NCBI GenBank assembly: GCA_009991425.1
Contig: JAACWH010000019.1
Span: 1 to 64,000, forward strand
From: Leptospira sp.
GTDB lineage: Bacteria; Spirochaetota; Leptospiria; Leptospirales; Leptospiraceae
DNA length: 64,000 nucleotides
Reading direction: 5' to 3'
Shown: one piece after another, positions 58,401 through 64,000 of the stretch
Layout: every line of letters starts with the position of its first letter
How positions within the stretch are numbered: the first letter of the stretch is position 1
The notes under the pieces: generated by a model
The model's database searches: none
The model's input: only the letters and a program-made list of their open reading frames with translations
What the model was told of the DNA's origin: nothing
Translations under genes and position numbers: made by a program

Positions 58401-58592
58401 TTTCTCCCAATAGAATTCCCACTCCCCACTCAATGGAATAAGATCTTGTGTCTCAATAGGTGTAGTGCGTAGATCGAGTAGTCCTTTCTTTGCTAGTGGT
58501 GCAGGAGCTGATTTAGTTTCACAATTGGAGATTGATAGAAAGATTAAAACGAAACCAATATAGGCGAAAACTTTTGTGCATAAACCATTCAT
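55497..58592 (-). CDS. Membrane adenylate cyclase with 7TMR-DISM and two GAF domains
   Basis: 1031 aa. An N-terminal signal with a lipobox-like SISNC (C24) is followed by an extracytoplasmic 7TMR-DISMED2 domain (about 35-190, with PLSGEWEFYWEKF), seven helices (about 205-415), a coiled coil, two GAF domains (about 435-600 and 620-790) and a class III cyclase (about 820-1000). The catalytic metal Asp residues are in ILFTDFKGFTQIAE and KTIGDSYMCAGG; the ATP-specifying Lys (EKLKTIGD) and Asp (YDIWGDTVN) are present, so cAMP is the expected product. Sensing is probably of an external carbohydrate or similar ligand. A perfect dyad lies just upstream of the start. Confidence 0.9.
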   Translation of the reverse strand: MNGLCTKVFAYIGFVLIFLSISNCETKSAPAPLAKKGLLDLRTTPIETQDLIPLSGEWEFYWEKFISPLDFPDDSLTIYENVPSAWNSYLDSNQQPYPRNGFASFKLKLLLPPNAIQKNLNIKIPEIASAYKLYINGELVLEQGEISEIYRNTQARIKPRILGIIGSESQEIIFHISNYGYNDGGFWSPSEIGFEEEIQREHFLSTSKEVFLFGSIMIMGLYHIGFYFFRRSEKSILFFSIFCFLIAIRTIVTGNRVFLEVFPYISWENFYRLEYLSFYAAPAPFFMFVRSLYKELMNHYFSRFYVLISLAFVPTVFFPVNFYTKTVRYFQILTLIGVLYILWVIIKATLNKLQGARLFLFGWIALAVSVIYDITIDILNIRSFYFSSYGFIVFIFSQSLILSGKFSKAFKASEDLSEELTNYKTNLEKIISERIKDISFLNALTKEVNSSFDMNSILKNVYNYVKIEFGIESVWMLSVEKNENLLRTTQWVGFEFLTDEQKKVFQELTIPLSPESGTLYRTYNKKKIFYLPRTKREVTQGLDRVIIELLNLDSLLQIPLVLQGEVVAILCATSYSDALRLNKQELSILSSIADQIAGAVNNSLLLQKTIEAKKEAEIATREAEKLAEISKELSSDTSLEKIFDKIADYLKSEFNLDYHWLLLVDNNSNELYTRIFNDNNFTPKKIKEKYLKIRIPIVAESGSLYATYTRQKPFYLSKIPNRGIAGYDKIIIEDMELKSFLQIPIIIKDKVEGILTMTDFNEKLKLSNSDLKRVFRFASQIGGAIYGSDLLNVAESERKKSNELLMNILPKDVAEELKETGQVNPVQYESATILFTDFKGFTQIAETMSPNELISQLDGAFLQFDEISERFNLEKLKTIGDSYMCAGGIPTSNTTHPFDVCLAALEIRSFMDQVKFMREKLGLPTWELRIGIHTGSVIAGVIGKKKFAYDIWGDTVNIASRMETAGEVGKINISEATYNLIKNVFDCVPRGSVKVKNKGEMGMYFLEGLNSKYSVKGEGRIPNKEFYLNIL

Positions 58593-58599
58593 GATTCAT

Positions 58600-58616
58600 G
58601 CTAAGATATTCTTAGC
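58600..58616. promoter_or_regulatory. Inverted repeat at the cyclase translation start
   Basis: GCTAAGATATTCTTAGC has 7-bp perfect arms around TAT and ends 7 bp before the cyclase ATG (minus strand). No Shine-Dalgarno is visible there, so it may be an operator covering the start of transcription or an RNA hairpin affecting initiation. Position only. Confidence 0.4.
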
Positions 58617-58772
58617 AATAACAAGGGTCAAATACTAATTTAAGAATAGGATTTTTTAATAGAATTCCTTGGAAATAACATAATATTGACTTATTCTAGA
58701 TGACAATATGAAAAATTCATAGTAGACATTGTAATTCTATCGTTTCTAAATTCTTATAAGGGAATAAAACTC

Positions 58773-59795
58773 TTGGTAAATTCATTAAATAAAGTACGAA
58801 CACTTCTAAATTCTAAATCTTTTATCCTCTGTTTATGTATAATTAGTCTTTTTATACTAGTCGAAGTTATTCTAAGGGTCGATTTTTTTTGGAAAGATTT
58901 CCCTATTTATAATTATAAAGTCCAAGAAAAAAATGTTCATTGTTATGATGATCAGATAGAAGCAATTCGACTTTGTCCTAATGTAAATGCTAGTATCATT
59001 CATCCATTAGGTTTCAAATTCCGTCTTTCTACAAATCAATATTCTGAGCGAATCTCAGCATTTAATTCGAAACCAGAGTTATACCGCGATGAAAGTATAT
59101 GGGCGATTGGTGACTCCTTGACTATGGGTTGGGGTATAGATGATGAATCAACTTTCTCTTATATCCTATCTAAAAATGATAGTTTCATTAAAAATTTAGC
59201 CTCTGATTCATTAGGTTCAATTGATATTAAAAATATTTTGCAACAGAAATTAAAATTTAATACTAACTACAGTATAAAATTACCAACAAAAATAATTTGG
59301 ATGTTCTCTCGCTCCGATTTCGTTGATGATATGTCAAGAAAGCCGAATAGTCATATATTTTTTGTTGGAAAATACTTTCGTTCCTTGATTGCCCTTCGCT
59401 CCATTTTTGAGGCAAAAAAATTTGTTAAAGATCGAAATGATTATAGAGGAAGTAATTTGGAAGACTTTAAAGAGCCTTCCCAAACACATCCAACTTTATT
59501 AGCCTTGCGAGAAATTAGTTCTTTAAGTAAGGAATACCAGATTCCAATCATTATAGTTCTTGCTCCAGATTGGAAATATCCAAATGGACCACCCAACTAT
59601 GATTCTATTTATCTTGAATATATGGACAATTTGTTCAGAAGTATGGATTTTAAGGTGCTTAATCTAAGAGAACAATACGGCAAGGAATCGAATCAGGATT
59701 TTTATATTAAAAATGATGGGCATCCAAATGCTTTTGCCCACCAAATTATCGCTAGAGAATTACATTCTTATCTACGTAGAATGAATAGAAATTAG
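58773..59795 (+). CDS. SGNH-hydrolase-like membrane-anchored protein
   Basis: 340 aa with an N-terminal anchor (FILCLCIISLFILVEVIL). The GDS block is WAIGDSLTMGWGIDDES (S115), and the C-terminal catalytic Asp-His are in KNDGHPNAFAHQIIARE (D315, H317). It probably acts in the periplasm or at the surface as an acyl transferase or esterase on glycans. Its stop overlaps, on the opposite strand, the end of the MBOAT gene by 4 bp; the intergenic region with the cyclase is 180 bp. Confidence 0.8.
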   Translation: MVNSLNKVRTLLNSKSFILCLCIISLFILVEVILRVDFFWKDFPIYNYKVQEKNVHCYDDQIEAIRLCPNVNASIIHPLGFKFRLSTNQYSERISAFNSKPELYRDESIWAIGDSLTMGWGIDDESTFSYILSKNDSFIKNLASDSLGSIDIKNILQQKLKFNTNYSIKLPTKIIWMFSRSDFVDDMSRKPNSHIFFVGKYFRSLIALRSIFEAKKFVKDRNDYRGSNLEDFKEPSQTHPTLLALREISSLSKEYQIPIIIVLAPDWKYPNGPPNYDSIYLEYMDNLFRSMDFKVLNLREQYGKESNQDFYIKNDGHPNAFAHQIIARELHSYLRRMNRN

Positions 59796-61219
59796 AACTG
59801 AAAATATACAAAGGGTTGTGAAATAGATACTGAATAAATCAGGAAACAAATTCCTAATACAAATCCGCAAAGTAGCCAAGAATAGATTCTATGTGAATGA
59901 AATTTTTCAAAGAAATCTTCTTTTTTCTCTTGGAAAAGATCTACGATAAAAAGTACTGCAAGTAAAATCCAAATTGGAATTGTTAGGTTCAGTGTGAGTC
60001 CATCACTGAAAGAAAAAGCTCTTTCAATCATGAATAAAGCTACTTCCATTCCAGTCATTCCTTGCACAGGCTTAGCTCTAAAGAAAAATAAGGCGAAAGT
60101 AAATATAAAAAATGGATAGATCCAAATGAAATATTGAGGAATAGATTCCATAAAGTTCTTAATTTTTTTGAATGAGAATAAATATCTTTCTATTACTATT
60201 AATACAGAGTGGAAAGTTCCCCAGGCAAGGACTGCCCAATCTGCCCCATGCCAAAGACCACTTAGGAAAAATGTAATGAACACATTGAAATATCCGCGAG
60301 CAGGGTTTACGCGATTTCCACCTAATGAAATATAGACGTAATCTCGAAGCCAACTAGAAAGAGATATATGCCATCTTGCCCAAAGATCGGAAAGATTAAT
60401 TGCAAAAAATGGTCGATTGAAATTCTTAGGTATATGAAAACCTAATATTCGACCAAGTCCTATGGCAATATCGCTGTATCCTGAGAAATCACAATAAAGT
60501 TGAATCGCATGGAGAAAAGCTGCAAACCACATCATAGTCCAATCATACTGACCAGGATTGCCATAAATTATATCTACAACATTTGCAACAGGATCTGCAA
60601 GAATAGTCTTCTTAAAGAATCCCCATGAGAGTTGGCGCATGCCTAAGTAGAAATTCTCGGAATGGAATTCTTTAAAGCCTTCAAATTGTGGAAGGATATC
60701 TTTAGCTCTAAGAATTGGTCCTGCCACTAGCTGTGGGAAAAAGGATATAAATAAAGCAAATTCAGAAAGACTTTTATGAATAGGAATGATTTTTCTATGA
60801 ACATCTACAGTGTAGGATATCGCTTGTAAGGTGAAAAAAGAAATCCCCATAGGTAATATGATTCCCCATTTCTGAATGTATCCTGGATCACAGACATCTA
60901 AGCCGAGTAGGGTATTCCAAGCGACAAATGAGAAATCAATGTATTTGAAAAAGTATAAAATGCTTAAGTTTCCAAGTATGGAACTTGCTAAATAAATTTT
61001 CTTAAGAAATGTGTTTTCTGTTTTTACTAGTAATTTTGTAAAATAATAAGTGATAACAATGGAAACTAAGAGTAATAGTATAAAAGGAACTTTAAAAATT
61101 GCATAAAAATATAAAGAGGCTATCAATAACCAAACTTTTTGGCTTTTTTTAGGAAGATAAAAATAAGCAAAGATTACAATTGCAGCAAAAATATAAAAGT
61201 GGATAGAATTAAAAAGCAC
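59792..61219 (-). CDS. MBOAT-family O-acyltransferase (AlgI-like), second locus
   Basis: 475-aa polytopic membrane protein: MLFNSIHFYIF start, LSDLWARWHISLSSWLRDYVY with H284 and FLSGLWHGADWAVLAWG with H324, as in the first MBOAT at 26.7 kb. It transfers acyl groups to an extracytoplasmic polymer. Its 5' end overlaps the upstream SGNH gene by 11 bp, and a further SGNH gene is encoded tail-to-tail beyond its 3' end. The pair MBOAT plus SGNH is a recognised module. Confidence 0.9.
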   Translation of the reverse strand: MLFNSIHFYIFAAIVIFAYFYLPKKSQKVWLLIASLYFYAIFKVPFILLLLVSIVITYYFTKLLVKTENTFLKKIYLASSILGNLSILYFFKYIDFSFVAWNTLLGLDVCDPGYIQKWGIILPMGISFFTLQAISYTVDVHRKIIPIHKSLSEFALFISFFPQLVAGPILRAKDILPQFEGFKEFHSENFYLGMRQLSWGFFKKTILADPVANVVDIIYGNPGQYDWTMMWFAAFLHAIQLYCDFSGYSDIAIGLGRILGFHIPKNFNRPFFAINLSDLWARWHISLSSWLRDYVYISLGGNRVNPARGYFNVFITFFLSGLWHGADWAVLAWGTFHSVLIVIERYLFSFKKIKNFMESIPQYFIWIYPFFIFTFALFFFRAKPVQGMTGMEVALFMIERAFSFSDGLTLNLTIPIWILLAVLFIVDLFQEKKEDFFEKFHSHRIYSWLLCGFVLGICFLIYSVSISQPFVYFQF

Positions 61220-62426
61220 GAGAGCCTCTTAACTTTTGTAGTTTGGGAACTAGCGAATCTTTAACCCAGAGATTTCCTTTTTGGGTAAGGTGTCCATCCC
61301 CTGGAATAAAATAATCACTAAGTGGACAGATTGTTCTTGAATCTTCAAGAAGTTCAATAGAAGGAATACCTTGTTTTGTAAAAAATTCCTTAGAGCGAAT
61401 GACATAATTATAAAGACTAGAATGTTGGTTTCTTTGGTTACAAAAGATGTCTTCATTTTGCATCGGGATATAAACAATAACTAGTTGAAATCCATATTTC
61501 TTAGAGGCTTTAAGCATTTTATTATAAGCATAGATTGTTTCTTCAGGTAAGGGCTCTAGGTCATTTGCTTTTGGAGTTGCTATTTCACATTGAATATGAG
61601 ATGGCATAGCCTCTGGACAAATTGGTTTCAAATCAATAGAGCTTACATTACAATTATTCTTTTCTGGGAAGGTGTAGAAAGAGGAACTAATGTATTGTAA
61701 TGGTTCTTTAGCTTCTTCCCATTCCTGTATAGCTTCTTTATTGGCGAGATGTCTTTTGATACTGAGTTGTTCTAAAGCTAGCTTACTTGCTTGTAGAAGG
61801 TAGGAATGTCTTGTAAGTTCAAATTGTATCTGGAATTTTCTTCTATAGCCCTCATCATTTTCGCGAGCTTTCTCTACTATGTCATCTGCTTGAACACCCT
61901 GTTCTACTAATCCTGGTGGAACAGTAAAATCATTAGGCGAAACAAAAAATAATACAGTATCAAATTTTACTTTCGTAAGGGATTCTTCCAATCGTTTAGC
62001 TGAACCCAGGGATCCATAAGCATCTACTGCTAAGTTTTGTGTCTGAAAAATTTCCCCATCTATAGTAACTCCATCTAAAAGGTTACAGAATGTATCCTGA
62101 TCGCTTACTCCAAACCCCATCACAAGACTGTCACCAAGGCAGGCAATTTTTCGGGTATTAGGATCGGGTTCTCTGGAGCCTCTAAATCCTAGTGAATTTG
62201 TAGTAAATCTGCCTTCCCAGAGTCCAGCATAGTGTTTTATGTTAATGTCAATATTTTTGCCAAGAGTTACGTAGTAGTCTGGATGAAATCTGTGAAGCAG
62301 TTTAATATTTCTGTAATAAGAAAGCGATGGCGGATCAATAAACCTAAGACCTAACTCTAATGATATCACTAGAACGAGGCAAATAAGGAAGATTGTAAAT
62401 AAATGCTTAGTTAGTTTTAGAAACAT
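61209..62426 (-). CDS. SGNH-hydrolase-like membrane-anchored protein, partner of the second MBOAT
   Basis: 405 aa. N-terminal anchor (LFTIFLICLVLVISLELGLRF), serine block ACLGDSLVMGFGVSDQDTF (S100), the Asn block FVSPNDFTVPP, and C-terminal FIPGDGHLTQKGN with the Asp-His pair. It is cotranscribed with the downstream MBOAT gene (11-bp overlap) and lies 6 bp after the patatin gene, suggesting one operon FecR-protein/patatin/SGNH/MBOAT. Confidence 0.82.
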   Translation of the reverse strand: MFLKLTKHLFTIFLICLVLVISLELGLRFIDPPSLSYYRNIKLLHRFHPDYYVTLGKNIDINIKHYAGLWEGRFTTNSLGFRGSREPDPNTRKIACLGDSLVMGFGVSDQDTFCNLLDGVTIDGEIFQTQNLAVDAYGSLGSAKRLEESLTKVKFDTVLFFVSPNDFTVPPGLVEQGVQADDIVEKARENDEGYRRKFQIQFELTRHSYLLQASKLALEQLSIKRHLANKEAIQEWEEAKEPLQYISSSFYTFPEKNNCNVSSIDLKPICPEAMPSHIQCEIATPKANDLEPLPEETIYAYNKMLKASKKYGFQLVIVYIPMQNEDIFCNQRNQHSSLYNYVIRSKEFFTKQGIPSIELLEDSRTICPLSDYFIPGDGHLTQKGNLWVKDSLVPKLQKLRGSRAF

Positions 62427-62432
62427 TTAGTT

Positions 62433-63353
62433 TTAGGAAAAATAAGAAAATATCTGATCTAGACCTTTTTTTGTATCCCTAAAAGCTTTCAAACCTTTCT
62501 CAATTCCGTGATTGATCGCTCGATTTAACATTTCTTTGTTAGTCGAAACTAAGCCAATGAAAGGATGAGTTGGATAGATTGCCTTTATTTTCACTCCCTG
62601 AGGCGGTTGAATAATAAGTTCTTTAGCTGAGGAATATCGATATTCATTTTCTTTTGTTAAAATTTTAGCAAGCTTACTGTAAAATGGAAAAGAAATAATA
62701 GAAAGAATTCGACTGTATTTCTTTGTTTGTTGGGTGAGAGGATTATTCATCACAACAGTAATATCTTTGTAGCCTGCCTCTATCGCAGCACGAACTGGGA
62801 GTGGATCTAAGACAGCACCATCTGTATAAAGATTCCCATCTAGCTTGTGTTTGCCTTTTGTTGCTATAGGTAAAGAAGTCGCAGCATGTAACAAATTGAA
62901 TATATTCTCTTCAGTAGCCTTGATATATTCAGGCTTTAATTTTTTTATATTACTTACAACAATATGGAAGGAAGGAAATTTTGGTAGTGATAGATTCTTG
63001 AATGGTAAAGGGTATTTCTCTTTCATCAAATGATCGATTAAATACTTTTGATTTAACATAGGCTTGCCTATTAAAAACTTGAATCGATTGATAAGCTTTC
63101 TGCCATCCAACTCATTTCGCCATATATTTACTACATTTTTGATTTGAGCATCTAAATGATTCTTGGCTGTCGCATAGTAAGCAGCAGAACAAGAACCTGA
63201 TGATACGGCAAGTATCATGTCAAAATTCCATGCGGGGTAGTATTCAGCCATTACAGAGAGTACACCTCCGGAGAAGGAACCTTTCATTCCTCCTCCTTCG
63301 ATGATTAAAATTTTAGAATTACTGTTAGCTGCTAATGGAAGGAACTCTGCCAT
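62433..63353 (-). CDS. Patatin-like phospholipase
   Basis: 306-aa acyl hydrolase with the Ser-Asp dyad. The oxyanion-hole loop is EGGGMKGSFSGGVL, the nucleophile elbow AVSSGSCSA carries S51 (the first Gly of GXSXG is Ala), and the dyad Asp is D178 in YTDGAVLDPLP. There is no signal peptide. It resembles bacterial YjjU/RssA-type patatins. Its start codon touches the stop of the FecR gene (1-bp overlap), so it is cotranscribed with it. Confidence 0.88.
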   Translation of the reverse strand: MAEFLPLAANSNSKILIIEGGGMKGSFSGGVLSVMAEYYPAWNFDMILAVSSGSCSAAYYATAKNHLDAQIKNVVNIWRNELDGRKLINRFKFLIGKPMLNQKYLIDHLMKEKYPLPFKNLSLPKFPSFHIVVSNIKKLKPEYIKATEENIFNLLHAATSLPIATKGKHKLDGNLYTDGAVLDPLPVRAAIEAGYKDITVVMNNPLTQQTKKYSRILSIISFPFYSKLAKILTKENEYRYSSAKELIIQPPQGVKIKAIYPTHPFIGLVSTNKEMLNRAINHGIEKGLKAFRDTKKGLDQIFSYFS

Positions 63354-64000
63354 TACATATCCTTAAAGCCAGATTTAAGTTTTTCCATTTCGCTTTTAGC
63401 ATCATTTTGAATCTTTTCTTTTTCAGAAGTTACTGAATTTTGGTTTTCTAGAGATTTCTCAGAGGTTCCTGATTTTACAGCATCCATTTGTTCGGTATTT
63501 TTATCGATCTGCTCATTGATTAAAAGTTTATCTGAAGCTTTCTTATCTTCAATTAGTTTGGAATTATCTGATTTTTTCTCTTCCATAGTTTTTAGGATTT
63601 TAGCCTTTTCATCTTGGAAGTTTTGAAGAATATTTTGAATTTCAGCTCGGCCATCAGATACAATAGACGCAACACTTTGGCTTTCCTCTGCAAAGCTATC
63701 CAATTCTTCTCGGCTCATTTGAGATACATTTGCTTCGCTATTCACTACATCCAACTTTTGACCAGCAGTTACTACAGTAGCTTCCCCATCAATAGTACCA
63801 CCTTCTACAGCACCTTCACCAACTAATACTGTGGACTGATCCTCAGACTCTTCTATGGTAAATTCTGTTCCACGTATCCCAGCTACAGTTGTTGGAGTAG
63901 TAACAACGATATTTCGATCTTTATTTATTTTTCCTTCCGTTTTTACAAAAAGTTTACCTGTAGTAAGAATGACTTTTGACTCATCTATACCAGTATTCAC
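63353..64000 (-). CDS. FecR-domain protein, 5' end outside the window
   Basis: The visible 215 residues hold the C-terminal part of a FecR domain (LTTGKLFVKTEG, TTPTTVAGIRGTEFTIEE, VLVGEGAVEG) followed by a long charged coiled-coil tail rich in Lys, Glu and Ser (IQNILQNFQDEKAKILKTME on). The frame is open at base 64000, so the N-terminus, probably with a signal peptide, is missing. In spirochaetes such FecR proteins are often periplasmic and not tied to iron transport. It is the first visible gene of the patatin/SGNH/MBOAT run. Confidence 0.8.
   Translation of the reverse strand: MNTGIDESKVILTTGKLFVKTEGKINKDRNIVVTTPTTVAGIRGTEFTIEESEDQSTVLVGEGAVEGGTIDGEATVVTAGQKLDVVNSEANVSQMSREELDSFAEESQSVASIVSDGRAEIQNILQNFQDEKAKILKTMEEKKSDNSKLIEDKKASDKLLINEQIDKNTEQMDAVKSGTSEKSLENQNSVTSEKEKIQNDAKSEMEKLKSGFKDM

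Overview
The window is AT-rich, densely packed spirochaete DNA that most resembles Leptospira or a close leptospiral relative. I base this on a DUF1574-type SGNH protein next to an MBOAT acyltransferase, short spirochaetal lipoboxes (LTLTC, LTNC, LLNC), a CheW-CheA-CheB-CheY cluster, a 7TMR-DISM/GAF adenylate cyclase, Cys-less (Mg-type) HemB, and the general gene style. No rRNA, tRNA, CRISPR array or complete insertion sequence is visible.

Left part (1-14 kb): a truncated EamA transporter, a mercuric-reductase-like flavoprotein, a CLC antiporter of fluoride-exporter appearance, an aquaglyceroporin, hemB and a GXWXG/DUF4334 protein. An accessory patch follows (about 6.1-8.9 kb) with a VapBC-like toxin-antitoxin pair whose promoter overlaps a perfect 18-bp palindrome, two small lipoproteins, a palindrome with sigma-54 spacing, and a GC-rich island of nested inverted repeats. 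Then come soluble transhydrogenase sthA, a DUF2079 membrane protein, an aldolase/lyase-like protein and lepB.

14-21.6 kb is a complete F1Fo ATP synthase operon (atpZ, an AtpI-like protein, then B-E-F-H-A-G-D-C). It runs on into an uncharacterised group: an SLBB-domain membrane peptide, a 961-residue very acidic protein carrying seven copies of a DEPITLSxDELxNI-like motif, a GAF protein with a degenerate GGDEF-like tail and GLLAKAE repeats, an MBOAT acyltransferase and a DUF1574 SGNH protein.

29-40.8 kb holds an ArsR regulator with a nitroreductase, an orphan RND pump, carA with a DUF5808-like gene, an exported protein, and amtB-glnK behind a clear sigma-54 promoter. The thrS-infC-rpmI-rplT translation block follows.

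40.8-52.2 kb is a long co-directional run: a coiled-coil protein, zapA, 5-formyl-THF cyclo-ligase, cheW, a CheA fused to a C-terminal CheC/CheX-like domain, cheB, cheY, scpA-scpB, pheA, tyrA and a NamZ-type muramidase. Next to it lies the wreck of a bicarbonate uptake module (the C-terminus of an SbtA-like permease and a PII-like sbtB broken by two single-base losses), in front of an alginate-export-type porin.

The right end (54.8-64 kb) has lemA, the large adenylate cyclase, two SGNH proteins around a second MBOAT acyltransferase, a patatin-like lipase and a FecR-domain protein cut by the window edge. The least explained elements are the acidic motif-array operon behind the ATP synthase, the CheA-CheC fusion, and the GC-rich structured island near 8.3 kb.
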